From: an uncultured SAR116 cluster alpha proteobacterium
GTDB taxonomy: Bacteria > Pseudomonadota > Alphaproteobacteria > Puniceispirillales > Marisalimonadaceae
DNA length: 64,000 nucleotides
Direction of reading: 5' to 3'
NCBI GenBank assembly: GCA_902543145.1
Contig: CACBXG010000001.1
Span: 186,001 to 250,000 of the forward strand
Below are positions 52,051 to 61,503 of this stretch, one piece after another. Below the pieces are notes generated by a model. That model was given only the letters and a program-made list of their open reading frames with translations, ran no database searches and was not told the origin of the DNA. Numbering within the stretch: the first letter of the stretch is position 1; every line of letters starts with the position of its first letter. The position numbers and the translations under genes were made by a program.

Positions 52051-53238
52051 TTATTCTAACAGAATATTTTCGGCTAGATCTGTCCAGTATTGGACTCCAA
52101 TTGGTAAAAGTTCATCATTAAAATCATAGAAGGGACTATGAAGCTTTTCAGAGCTTGCCCCAGCGCCAAGCCATATATATGCTCCTGGTTTTTCTTCTAG
52201 CATGTAAGAAAAATCTTCTGAACCCATTGTTGGTGTTTCTCTTAAATTAATTGAGTTATCGCCAAAAGTTTTTTTAAAAATTTTAGAAGCAAGTTTAGCG
52301 CATTCTATGTTGTTTATAGTCGGCGGATATCCAGGACGAATTTCAATATTCACTTCACAATTACTAATTGCACAACTATTAGATGCAACCTTTTTTATTT
52401 TATCTAGCATTTCATTTCTATTTTTTTGATCTGTAGATCTAAGTGTTCCACCAATAGTTATAGTGTCAGGGATTACATTAAATGCAGATCCACCTTCAAT
52501 TTTTGTTATAGATAAGACAGCACTTTTAAAAGGATCTAATTGTCTAGATATTAAACTTTGAAGTGCAGTAATAGTTAATCCAGCAGCTACCATAGGATCA
52601 TTTGCGTATTGAGGTTGTGCTGCATGTCCACCTTTACCTTTTACTTCAATTACAATTATATCACCTCCGGCCATTGCAAAACCCTCATGAATAACTGCTT
52701 CACCAACTGGAATACCTGGCCAGTTATGAATTCCCCAAACACTATCGATTTTAAATTTCTTAAAAAGACCATCATCAATCATTGCTTTAGCTCCTGCATT
52801 ACCACCTTCTTCAGCAGGTTGAAAAAGGCAATAAACTTTTCCATAAAAATTTTTTGTTTCTGACAAATATTTTGCAGCTCCTAATAACATTGTAGAATGT
52901 CCATCATGCCCACAAGCATGCATTGCTCCTTCATTTTTTGAAGAATATGGCAAATTAGTCTTTTCAGTCATTGGAAGTGCATCCATATCTGCTCGAATTG
53001 CAATAGATTTTTCTTGTCCTTTATTCTCTTTTCCTTGAATAATTCCTACAACACCTGTTTTGCCAAATTCTTCAATTACCTCTATTCCAAAATCTTTTAA
53101 TTTATTGGCAATAAATTTAGATGTAACTTTTTCTTGATATGCTATTTCTGGTTTCGCATGTATTTGATGTCTCCATTCCTTCATTTCTGGAACTATATCT
53201 TTAATTTTTTTCTTGATATTCATTTTTACTACACTCAA
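52051..53238 (-). CDS. M20D-family amidohydrolase (hippurate/N-acyl-amino-acid hydrolase type)
   Basis: This 395-residue enzyme has the M20D pattern: RADMDALPMTE, HACGHDGHSTMLLGAAKYL with zinc ligands, FQPAEEGGNAGAKAMI with the catalytic Glu, IEVKGKGGHAAQPQ, and PTMGSEDFSYMLE. It hydrolyses N-acyl amino acids or similar amides in the cytoplasm. The adjacent N-formylglutamate amidohydrolase-like and dipeptide transporter genes suggest a shared substrate pool of N-substituted amino acids. Confidence 0.9.
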   Translation of the reverse strand: MSVVKMNIKKKIKDIVPEMKEWRHQIHAKPEIAYQEKVTSKFIANKLKDFGIEVIEEFGKTGVVGIIQGKENKGQEKSIAIRADMDALPMTEKTNLPYSSKNEGAMHACGHDGHSTMLLGAAKYLSETKNFYGKVYCLFQPAEEGGNAGAKAMIDDGLFKKFKIDSVWGIHNWPGIPVGEAVIHEGFAMAGGDIIVIEVKGKGGHAAQPQYANDPMVAAGLTITALQSLISRQLDPFKSAVLSITKIEGGSAFNVIPDTITIGGTLRSTDQKNRNEMLDKIKKVASNSCAISNCEVNIEIRPGYPPTINNIECAKLASKIFKKTFGDNSINLRETPTMGSEDFSYMLEEKPGAYIWLGAGASSEKLHSPFYDFNDELLPIGVQYWTDLAENILLE

Positions 53239-53273
53239 TAATATTTATACATTTTGAAAATAAGGAATTCATT

Positions 53274-54140
53274 TTGCTAGATATGATTTTAAACGTTGAT
53301 GGAGAAGAACGTCAATCTATTCCTTTAATAGTCGACTCTCCTCATAGTGGAGTTATTTATCCATCTGATTTTAATCATCAAGCTGAATTTTCAAAGTTAA
53401 GACAAGCAGAAGACTCATATGTTGATGAATTATATAATTACGTTTCTGAAATAGGTGGAGTAATTCTAAATGCTAATTTTCCTAGATCTTATATAGATCC
53501 CAATAGAGCAGAAACTGATTTTCCAAGTGAAGAACTTATTGATTTTGACGTAAAGAAAGAAAAATTTTTATTCAACCCTACAATTAAGAGTGAATTAGGG
53601 ATTGGTCTGATTTGGTTGCGCATTCCTCCAAATGGAGAACCAATGTATGCAAATAAATTAAAATTCAGTGAATTCATCGACAGGGTTAAAAATTTTCATA
53701 GACCTTACCATAAAACACTAAAAGAAATTATGAATTGTACTTATCAAAATTTTGGAAAATTTTATCACATAAACGCTCATTCAATGCAAAACAAAGCGAC
53801 AGCGATGTCAGATCAAGAAAAAGGTACTAGAAGACCAGATTTTGTTATTGGTGATAGAGATGGAACATCTTGTAAAAAAGAATTTACTGACCTTATTGTA
53901 GATTTTTTAAGAAGTTTAAACTACTCTGTTGATATCAATGATCCATATAAAGGTATGGAACTTACAGATGCTTATAGTGATCCTAAAACAAATAAGAATT
54001 CAGTCCAAATTGAAGTTAATAGAAGATTATATATGAATGAAATAACAAGAATAAAATCAGACAATTTTGATCTTTTAAAAACAAATATTGAAAGTTTGTT
54101 AAATGAGATTAAATCACAAATCAATAAAGGTGTTTTATGA
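53274..54140 (+). CDS. N-formylglutamate amidohydrolase family protein
   Basis: This 288-residue protein has the family signature VDSPHSGVIYPSDF at the N-terminus, RSYIDPNRAE, HRPYHKTL, and INAHSMQNKA with a likely zinc His. The family removes formyl groups from N-formylglutamate, the end of one histidine pathway, but no hut gene is here. AAGGAA six bases before TTG 53274 supports that start. It overlaps the transporter ATPase gene by 4 bases, implying coupled expression. Confidence 0.87.
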   Translation: MLDMILNVDGEERQSIPLIVDSPHSGVIYPSDFNHQAEFSKLRQAEDSYVDELYNYVSEIGGVILNANFPRSYIDPNRAETDFPSEELIDFDVKKEKFLFNPTIKSELGIGLIWLRIPPNGEPMYANKLKFSEFIDRVKNFHRPYHKTLKEIMNCTYQNFGKFYHINAHSMQNKATAMSDQEKGTRRPDFVIGDRDGTSCKKEFTDLIVDFLRSLNYSVDINDPYKGMELTDAYSDPKTNKNSVQIEVNRRLYMNEITRIKSDNFDLLKTNIESLLNEIKSQINKGVL

Positions 54141-56041
54141 ATAAAGGTAATTTGAACACTAAAAATAAATTTCCTAAATCAGTTGTTGAAGTAAAAGATC
54201 TTAAAGTTCAATTTCAATTAAAAGATAAAGTTATAAAAGCTGTTGATGGCATTTCTTTTAACATCAACAAAGGCGAGACTATTGCGATAGTAGGTGAATC
54301 AGGCTCAGGTAAGTCTGTTACGGCGTTATCTCTAATGAGACTTACTGATTATTCTGGAGGTAAAATAGTTTCTGGTGAAATAAACCTTCAATCAAAAAAC
54401 AATCTTAATCTAAATTTAACGCGGCTTGATCAAGAAAAAATGAGAGACATCAGAGGTAATGACATCTCAATGATCTTTCAAGAACCTATGACATCACTAA
54501 ATCCAGTTTTTACTATTGGTATGCAAATTACCGAAACAATAATTAAGCACCAAGGCAAAACAAAAAAAGAAGCTTTTGAAATTGCACTTGAAATGATCAA
54601 GTTGGTAAGAATACCTGAACCAGAAAAAAGGTTAAATCAATATCCACATGAACTCTCTGGTGGAATGAGACAAAGAGTTATGATTGCTATGGCATTAAGT
54701 TGTAAGCCTTCATTATTAATTGCAGATGAACCTACAACAGCATTGGATGTAACAATACAAGCACAAATACTGGATTTGATAAAAATGTTACAAAGAGACA
54801 TAGGTATGTCAGTAATGTTTATTACTCATGATATGGGTGTTGTAGCTGAGGTTGCTGACAGAGTTGTTGTCATGTTTGCAGGTAAAAAAGTTGAAGAAGG
54901 TACTGCTATTGAAATATTTCAAAATCCTAAACATCCGTATACTAAATCTTTATTAGCAGCTGTTCCAAAACTTGGGAGTATGATTGGCAAAAAATTACCA
55001 GCAAAATTTGTTAATCTTGAGGTTAAATCTTCTGATGAACACAAAAATAAAGAGAAAATTTCAACAAAAAAAGTTGTAGAAATGAAAGATACTGTAAATA
55101 GGACTTCTTCTCCATTACTTGAAGTCAAAGGTCTGACTACAAGGTTTTTAATCAAACAAGATTTTGGAAGAGCAGGTGGAAATATTCATGCAGTTGAAAA
55201 TATAAGTTTTACTTTGCAGCCTGGCGAAACACTTGGATTAGTTGGTGAGAGTGGTTGTGGAAAGTCTACAACAGGAAGAAGTATAATAGGATTAACGTCA
55301 CCAACAAGAGGTGAAGTTTTTTTTGAAGGTGTAGACTTAACTTATTTAAATAATAAAGAAATGATACAATATAGAAAAAAGATGCAAATGATTTTTCAGG
55401 ACCCTTTTGCTTCTTTAAATCCAAGAATGACTGTTGGTCAAATTATAGCTGAACCAATAATGGTGCATGGATTAGAGTCTAAGTTGGGATCTAATAGTAG
55501 GGTAATAAAATTATTAAATCGTGTTGGACTTGACGAACAATATTACTCTAGATATCCACATGAACTCTCTGGAGGACAGAGACAAAGAATTGGGATAGCC
55601 AGAGCTTTGGCATTAGAACCTAAGTTAATAATTGCTGATGAAGCAGTTTCAGCACTAGATGTTTCTATTCAGGCTCAAGTAGTAAACTTGATGATGGAAC
55701 TGCAAGAAGAATTCGGTTTAACATATCTATTCATAAGCCATGATATGGCTGTAATTGAGAGAGTAAGTCATAGAATAGGTGTAATGTATCTGGGTGAAAT
55801 AGTTGAAATTGGACTTAGAAGCCAAATTTTTGAAAATCCTCAACACCCTTACACAAAAAAATTGATGGCAGCAGTTCCAATTGCAGATCCAACCAAGAGA
55901 AAAAAGAAGTTAAACTTAATGAATGATGAAATTCCTAGTTTGTTAAAGCCAATAGGCTATGAACCTGAATATATTCAAATGATTAAATTTGGAGAGGATC
56001 ACTACGTAAAACCATTTGATGGAATGAAGCCCCAAAATTAA
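54137..56041 (+). CDS. Dipeptide-type ABC transporter ATPase, fused double domain
   Basis: This 634-residue protein joins two complete oligopeptide ATPases (DppD and DppF type). Domain 1 (about residues 14-300) has GESGSGKSVT, ELSGGMRQRVMIAMALS and IADEPTTALD. Domain 2 (about 330-610) has GESGCGKSTTG, ELSGGQRQRIGIARAL and IADEAVSALD. Each is followed by an oligopeptide C-terminal domain with HPYTK. Permeases and binding protein lie on the other strand at 57042-60544. Confidence 0.94.
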   Translation: MNKGNLNTKNKFPKSVVEVKDLKVQFQLKDKVIKAVDGISFNINKGETIAIVGESGSGKSVTALSLMRLTDYSGGKIVSGEINLQSKNNLNLNLTRLDQEKMRDIRGNDISMIFQEPMTSLNPVFTIGMQITETIIKHQGKTKKEAFEIALEMIKLVRIPEPEKRLNQYPHELSGGMRQRVMIAMALSCKPSLLIADEPTTALDVTIQAQILDLIKMLQRDIGMSVMFITHDMGVVAEVADRVVVMFAGKKVEEGTAIEIFQNPKHPYTKSLLAAVPKLGSMIGKKLPAKFVNLEVKSSDEHKNKEKISTKKVVEMKDTVNRTSSPLLEVKGLTTRFLIKQDFGRAGGNIHAVENISFTLQPGETLGLVGESGCGKSTTGRSIIGLTSPTRGEVFFEGVDLTYLNNKEMIQYRKKMQMIFQDPFASLNPRMTVGQIIAEPIMVHGLESKLGSNSRVIKLLNRVGLDEQYYSRYPHELSGGQRQRIGIARALALEPKLIIADEAVSALDVSIQAQVVNLMMELQEEFGLTYLFISHDMAVIERVSHRIGVMYLGEIVEIGLRSQIFENPQHPYTKKLMAAVPIADPTKRKKKLNLMNDEIPSLLKPIGYEPEYIQMIKFGEDHYVKPFDGMKPQN

Positions 56042-56046
56042 AAACT

Positions 56047-57036
56047 ATGAATGACCCTAAATTAGATTATAAAAATGAATTTCCTGTTGAATTAGTTAAT
56101 CCTGACATTTCTCCTTACAAAAGATCTAACACTGGTATTGACTATATTATTACATTAGATAGTGGTTTAAGTGGTCCACATGTTTTTATTTCATCAATTG
56201 TACATGGTAATGAACCATGTGGGGCACTTGCTATAGATTGGTTTCTTAAAAATGACTTTAGGCCATTAAGTGGAAAATTAACTCTAGGTTTTATGAATAT
56301 TGAGGCTTATTTAGCATTTGATCCTCTTAATCCAAATAGAACAAGATGGGTTGAAGAGGATTTTAATAGATTGTGGGCAAAAGGTGTCCTAGAAGATCCC
56401 AAAAGAAAAAGAACTAGTGAATTTTTAAGAGCTAATGAAGTTAAAAATATCATTTCTCAAGTCGATTATTTGCTGGATATACATTCAATGCAAAAACCTT
56501 GCGTACCTCTTATGATGGCTGGAATGTTAAATAAAGGTATTGATTTTGCTCGCAATGTAGGCATGCAAATGCCAATAATATCCGATTCTGGACATAATGA
56601 AGGAATGAGAATGAGAGACTATTTAGGCTTTTCCAATAAAGAAAGTCAAAAAAATGCACTTCTAGTTGAATGTGGGCAACATTGGGCCAAGTCGTCTGAA
56701 ATTGTTGCAATTGAGACTATGATAAGATTTTTACGAACTACTTCAATAATGGATGAAAATTTTGCAGATGATTTTATTTATAAAAATAAGATATTAAACT
56801 TTCAAAATAATGTTTATAAAGTTGGAAAAATTATAACTATCAAAAGTGAAAATTTTAAATTTTATCAAGATTGGCAAGGTTTTGAAACCTTAAAAAAGGG
56901 AGCATTGATTGGGAAAGATGATAATGAAGACATATATGCTCCCTACGAAGAAACTATTTTAATTATGCCTTCTAAAAGATTATTTCCAGGTAAAACAGCA
57001 GTAAGACTTGCATATAAATTAAGTAATCATAATTAG
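56047..57036 (+). CDS. Succinylglutamate desuccinylase/aspartoacylase family protein
   Basis: This 329-residue zinc enzyme has SIVHGNEPCGALAIDWF (zinc His and Glu), PNRTRWVEEDFNRLW, and DIHSMQKPCVPLM with a further zinc His. The family deacylates N-succinylglutamate or N-acetylaspartate and related compounds. It starts 5 bases after the transporter ATPase, so the order deformylase, ATPase, deacylase appears as one transcript. The exact substrate is not readable. Confidence 0.85.
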   Translation: MNDPKLDYKNEFPVELVNPDISPYKRSNTGIDYIITLDSGLSGPHVFISSIVHGNEPCGALAIDWFLKNDFRPLSGKLTLGFMNIEAYLAFDPLNPNRTRWVEEDFNRLWAKGVLEDPKRKRTSEFLRANEVKNIISQVDYLLDIHSMQKPCVPLMMAGMLNKGIDFARNVGMQMPIISDSGHNEGMRMRDYLGFSNKESQKNALLVECGQHWAKSSEIVAIETMIRFLRTTSIMDENFADDFIYKNKILNFQNNVYKVGKIITIKSENFKFYQDWQGFETLKKGALIGKDDNEDIYAPYEETILIMPSKRLFPGKTAVRLAYKLSNHN

Positions 57037-57041
57037 AAATT

Positions 57042-57920
57042 TTAGTGAAGTCTTGGATTAAACATGTCTCTCAAATGATCACCAACTAAATTTATAGAAG
57101 CCACTGTTATAAGTAATGCAACGCCTGGGAATATACTAATCCAAAAGTCGCCACTATACATATATTCAAAACCATTTCCTATTAGAAGACCTAAAGAAGG
57201 TTCTGTTATGGGAAGACCTAAACCCAAAAAACTGAGTGTTGCTTCTAAAGAAATTGCATGTGCTGTTTGTAAAGTGCCAACAACAATTAATGGAGCCATG
57301 CAGTTGGGCAATATGTGTTTAAACATAATTCGTGTGTTTCCGAATGCTAAACATCTAGCAGCATCTACATATTCCTTATTTATTTCAACCAGAGCACTCG
57401 ATCGAGCTGTTCTAGCGTAATAAGCCCACTGTACTAAAATTAGTGCAATAATAGTTTTTTCAACACCTTTTCCAAAAGCAGCCAGAATAATTAAAGCAAC
57501 TAAAATAGATGGAAAGCTAAGTTGAATGTCTACAATTCTCATAATTATTGACTCGTATCTCCCCCCAAAAAAAGCTGCAGAAATTCCAAAAAATGAACCT
57601 ATTATTAAAGCAAAAATACCTGATAGAACGCCAACTCCTAAACTTACCCTCAATCCATAAAATATTGCTGAAATCATGTCCCTACCTGCACCATCAGTTC
57701 CAAGTAAAAAATAATTACCAGAAAAGTCTTCTGAAAATGGTGGTAATCTACTATTCATAATACTAACAGTATTGAGGTCGTAAGGATCAGTCGGAGATAC
57801 TAAAGGTGCAAATATTGCTACGAATAGAATAAGTAAAAAAATAAAAAAAGCGACTAGAGCAACCTTGTTTGAAGAAAAATCTTTACAGAATTCAAGGAAT
57901 TTTCTTAGTTTTGGGCTCAT
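57042..57920 (-). CDS. Dipeptide-type ABC transporter permease (DppC-like)
   Basis: This 292-residue inner-membrane protein has an N-terminal helix (ALVAFFIFLLILFVAIFAPL), the periplasmic FLLGTDGAGRDMISAIFYG segment typical of DppC, and the coupling loop YVDAARCLAFGNTRIMFKHILPN. It overlaps the upstream permease gene by 4 bases. The gene order on this strand is binding protein, DppB, DppC. Confidence 0.94.
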   Translation of the reverse strand: MSPKLRKFLEFCKDFSSNKVALVAFFIFLLILFVAIFAPLVSPTDPYDLNTVSIMNSRLPPFSEDFSGNYFLLGTDGAGRDMISAIFYGLRVSLGVGVLSGIFALIIGSFFGISAAFFGGRYESIIMRIVDIQLSFPSILVALIILAAFGKGVEKTIIALILVQWAYYARTARSSALVEINKEYVDAARCLAFGNTRIMFKHILPNCMAPLIVVGTLQTAHAISLEATLSFLGLGLPITEPSLGLLIGNGFEYMYSGDFWISIFPGVALLITVASINLVGDHLRDMFNPRLH

Positions 57921-58894
57921 TGATGATCCCCTTTAATTCTTACTCGAGGATCTAAGAATGTATAAATTATATCGACAATTAAGTTTAAAAATACGAAAAA
58001 TGTTACAATGATCATTAAGTATGCAACAATAACTGGGCGATCAAGATTGTAAATTGAATCAATTATTAGCTTTCCCATCCCTGGCCATGCGAACACAGTT
58101 TCAGTAACTGTTGAGAAAGCGATTAAGGAACCAAATTCAAGACCAACAACAGTGACAATTGGAATTAAAATATTTTTTAAAACATGTATTAAAACAACTC
58201 TTTTTTCTGAAATCCCTTTAGATCTTGCAAATGTAATATAATCTTGAAGAATTATTTCTCTTGTGCCGGCTCGTGTTAAACGTATGACAGAAGAAATTTT
58301 AAATAACGCCAAATTTAGTGCAGGTAAAAAAACATGGGATAGTCCATTTAGAGTAAATAAAGAACTATTTATGCCCATAAAGGTTCCAATCTCACCTCTA
58401 CCAGTTGATGGTAACCATCCAAGTTGAACAGCAAATATCATGATAAATATAATACCAACCCAAAATGTTGGCATAGAAAAGCCTAAGATAGAACCTGCCA
58501 TAATAACCTTACTTGCTTTGCTGTCAGGGTTATATCCTGCGTATATACCTAACGGTATTGCTATAATTAAAGATATAAATAATGAGAACAAGGCCAGTTC
58601 TAATGTGGCCGGCATTCTCTGGATTATCAACTTCAGGGCAGGTTCTCCAAAAATAAATGAGCTTCCTAAATCCCCTTTAAAAGCGTTTACTAAAAAATAC
58701 CAATACTGTTCTGTTACAGGTCTATCTAGTCCAAGTTCGCGGATAACTCTTTCTACTTCGGCTTGATCAGCTTCAGGATTAATTAGCATTTCTACAGGAT
58801 CACCTACTAGATTTACACCTCCAAAAACCAACAGAGACATAATAAATAAAACAAGTATACTTTGAGCGAATCTTGTACAAATAAATGCTGTCAT
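57917..58894 (-). CDS. Dipeptide-type ABC transporter permease (DppB-like)
   Basis: This 325-residue permease has the DppB N-terminus (FICTRFAQSILVLFIMSLLVF), the GLDRPVTEQYWYFL periplasmic part, and the coupling loop YITFARSKGISEKRVVLIHVLKN. Six helices are predicted. A strong hairpin terminator lies between the binding-protein gene and this one, so its transcription is likely lower than that of the binding protein. Confidence 0.94.
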   Translation of the reverse strand: MTAFICTRFAQSILVLFIMSLLVFGGVNLVGDPVEMLINPEADQAEVERVIRELGLDRPVTEQYWYFLVNAFKGDLGSSFIFGEPALKLIIQRMPATLELALFSLFISLIIAIPLGIYAGYNPDSKASKVIMAGSILGFSMPTFWVGIIFIMIFAVQLGWLPSTGRGEIGTFMGINSSLFTLNGLSHVFLPALNLALFKISSVIRLTRAGTREIILQDYITFARSKGISEKRVVLIHVLKNILIPIVTVVGLEFGSLIAFSTVTETVFAWPGMGKLIIDSIYNLDRPVIVAYLMIIVTFFVFLNLIVDIIYTFLDPRVRIKGDHQ

Positions 58895-58910
58895 CTAAGA
58901 ATTCTTTAAT

Positions 58911-58944
58911 AAAAAAGAACCAGAGCAAACTTGCTCTGGTTCTT
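58911..58944 (-). terminator. Strong terminator between binding-protein and permease genes
   Basis: On the minus strand a perfect 14-base-pair stem (AAGAACCAGAGCAA with TTGCTCTGGTTCTT, 2-base loop) is followed by a T-run (58916-58911). It sits in the 60-base gap between the binding-protein and DppB-like genes, so partial termination would favour the binding protein. Confidence 0.88.
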
Positions 58945-58954
58945 AGGTTATAAG

Positions 58955-60544
58955 TTATTTACAATTTAAATATGTTGCTATTGTTCTTTCATCAGTTCTT
59001 GGAGTATAGCTACAAGAAGATTTTGCAGCCCAAGTATTCATTTGATAATGAATTGGAATAACACCATAGTTTTTACCAACTGCTACCTCGGTAGCTTCAG
59101 CTAAAAGTTTACCTCTGGCGTCTGAATCAACTGTTCCAAGTGCCTTTTGAATTAGCTTATCAACAATTGGATCAGAATGTCTTCCTCTATTTGCTCTACC
59201 CATACCAATAGATTTGTCATAAGTATGTAATAAAGCTCTTAATGGAGATGATGCTTCTCCAGAACCAGCACCCCAACCAAGGACCATAAAACTAAATTCT
59301 GGGCTCTTATTTGGACCACCTCTTGATGCTCTTTTGAAGTAAACAGCTTTTGGCATTGTTTCAACTTTTGCTTTAATACCTATCCTTGAGAACATCTGTG
59401 CAAGTGCCTCAGCAATTTTTGCATCATTGATGTATCTATCATTTGGACCATGAATAGTCATTTCAAAACCGTTTCCATAACCAGCATCTGCTAATAACTT
59501 TTTTGCAGCTTCTGGATCATATGGATCTGGTTTCATCTTATCCGAGACACCATGGAAACCTGCTGGTAATAATTGGCCTGCCTTTACAGCAATACCTTCC
59601 ATCACTTTTGAAACCATTGCATCACGATTAATTGCTAAAGAAAGAGCTTTTCTTACCCTGACATCCATTAGAGGGTTTTTAATTTTACCACCACCTATTG
59701 CTGTAATATGAGGTGAATTCTCTCTGAATTGGTCCATATGAAGATAAATCACTCTATTAGAAGATCCGCTATTTAACTTAATAGTTGGATTTTTTTTCAT
59801 TTTTGCAACATTTAAAGGAGGTACATTATCTATAAAATCTACATCTTTAGCTAATAGTGCTGCAATTCTTGCAGGACCAGATTTAATTGGTTTAAATAAA
59901 ATATTTTTGTATTTAGGCGCTCCAGTGCCTGCACCATGATAATTTTCGTTAGCTTTTAATACTATTTTATCTCCTGGCACCCACTCTACAAACTTATAAG
60001 GACCAGTACCAATTGCTGCTTTACCACTATTATAGTCAGCTGTGGTTGCGCCTTCTCCATTTTTCTTTGATATAATTTTAACTGTCATAATATCATTTGG
60101 CATCAAAGGATAGGGTTTCTTTGTTTTTATGTGAATTGTATGACTATCAATTTTAATAAATTCCTTGCCTTTTAAATAAGTACCAAAACCTGATGGAGAT
60201 TTTGGAACATTTTGTGCTCTTTGAGCCGTAAATAGAACATCATCTGCAGTAAAATCACTTCCGTCATGAAACTTTACACCTTTTCTAAGCTTAAATTCCC
60301 AAGTGGTGTTATTGATTGGTTTCCACGAAGTAGCTAAATCTGGATAATGTTGTTGATTTTCGTCTGACCCAACTAATGTCCCATAAATATGGGTTGCAAA
60401 TGCATTATTTGGACCAAGATTATGATAATGTGGATCAATAGAGCTGGGCTCAGATTTCAATCCAACAGTAAGGTCTTTTGCCAGTGCAACACTTGATAAA
60501 AGACAACTTATCAAAATAATAAAAAGTCTGTTGATTAATTTCAT
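58955..60544 (-). CDS. Dipeptide-type ABC transporter substrate-binding protein (family 5)
   Basis: This 529-residue periplasmic protein has a signal peptide (LFIILISCLLSSVALA) and family-5 features: DLATSWKPINNTTWEFKLRKGVKFHDG, RVRKALSLAINRDAMV and KKLLADAGYGNG. It captures peptides or similar ligands for the transporter. Nothing in the sequence sets the ligand; nearby deacylases suggest N-acyl amino acids or peptides. The stop precedes the strong terminator, and a GGAG site precedes the ATG. Confidence 0.94.
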   Translation of the reverse strand: MKLINRLFIILISCLLSSVALAKDLTVGLKSEPSSIDPHYHNLGPNNAFATHIYGTLVGSDENQQHYPDLATSWKPINNTTWEFKLRKGVKFHDGSDFTADDVLFTAQRAQNVPKSPSGFGTYLKGKEFIKIDSHTIHIKTKKPYPLMPNDIMTVKIISKKNGEGATTADYNSGKAAIGTGPYKFVEWVPGDKIVLKANENYHGAGTGAPKYKNILFKPIKSGPARIAALLAKDVDFIDNVPPLNVAKMKKNPTIKLNSGSSNRVIYLHMDQFRENSPHITAIGGGKIKNPLMDVRVRKALSLAINRDAMVSKVMEGIAVKAGQLLPAGFHGVSDKMKPDPYDPEAAKKLLADAGYGNGFEMTIHGPNDRYINDAKIAEALAQMFSRIGIKAKVETMPKAVYFKRASRGGPNKSPEFSFMVLGWGAGSGEASSPLRALLHTYDKSIGMGRANRGRHSDPIVDKLIQKALGTVDSDARGKLLAEATEVAVGKNYGVIPIHYQMNTWAAKSSCSYTPRTDERTIATYLNCK

Positions 60545-60675
60545 TTTACTCTCCTAAAATATCCTTTAAAAAAACATTGAATTAAAAATAACTCAGAGTC
60601 AAAAGATAAAAAAGATTTATATAATTAAAAATTTTTGTTTTTTTTAATTATAATAAGTAATTACAGGAGAAGATA

Positions 60676-61503
60676 TTGAACCACTTAGAAATTTTGAAAA
60701 AACTTCCCAAATTACAAATATTTAGTGTTAAAGAGTATAACATGAACATATCTTTCAGGCACAATAAATTTGATGATAATTTACCTATTGTATTCTTGCA
60801 TGGTTTTAATGGGAATAGCAAAAGTTGGGCTTTTCAATTTTTACATTTTAGAGATAAAAGGTCAGTAATTGCAATTGATGCACCTGGTTTTGGAAAATCA
60901 GATGCTGCGGATTTAAATATGTTTGAGATTGCAAAGCTAGTGAATAACTTACTAACAAATTTAGGAATTAAGAAATTTGACTTAGTAGGTCACTCGATGG
61001 GTGGCATGTTAGCTCAAATTGTTTCAGCTGACTTTTCCAATAGTGTAAATAAATTAGTTTTGTCATGTACTCATAAAGGTTACGCATTACCGCCTCAGAG
61101 CCCTCTAAGGAAACCCTATAGTCAAAGACTTAAAGAAAGAAAAAAGTTGTCTAATAAAGAATTTGGTAAATTAAGAATTAAAAAGATGTTGCCTGAATTA
61201 ATAGATAAAGAAATATTCAGTTTCTTATCTATTATTAGTGAAGAAATTACAGAAGGTTCCATAATATCAGGTGGAATGGCTATGCAAACACTTGATACTT
61301 CAACTAGTTTGTTAAAAGTTAATCAACCATGTCTTATATTAAAAGGATCAAAAGATATTGTTGTATCAAACGAGCGTTCTAATAAATTACAACAATCATT
61401 ACCTCATGCAAAAGTATTAGAGCTTTCAAATGTTGGTCACGCACCATATTGTGAAAACTCATCTGATTTTAACGAAGCTATAGAAACTTTTTTTAATTCA
61501 TGA
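60676..61503 (+). CDS. Alpha/beta-hydrolase
   Basis: This 275-residue protein has FLHGFNGNSKSW (oxyanion hole), GHSMGGMLAQ with the nucleophile Ser, LILKGSKDIVV with the acid, and NVGHAPY with the catalytic His. It has no signal peptide. A substrate cannot be assigned from this widespread fold. The start is TTG 60676 with CAGGAGA a few bases upstream. It overlaps the next MFS gene by 4 bases. Confidence 0.88.
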   Translation: MNHLEILKKLPKLQIFSVKEYNMNISFRHNKFDDNLPIVFLHGFNGNSKSWAFQFLHFRDKRSVIAIDAPGFGKSDAADLNMFEIAKLVNNLLTNLGIKKFDLVGHSMGGMLAQIVSADFSNSVNKLVLSCTHKGYALPPQSPLRKPYSQRLKERKKLSNKEFGKLRIKKMLPELIDKEIFSFLSIISEEITEGSIISGGMAMQTLDTSTSLLKVNQPCLILKGSKDIVVSNERSNKLQQSLPHAKVLELSNVGHAPYCENSSDFNEAIETFFNS

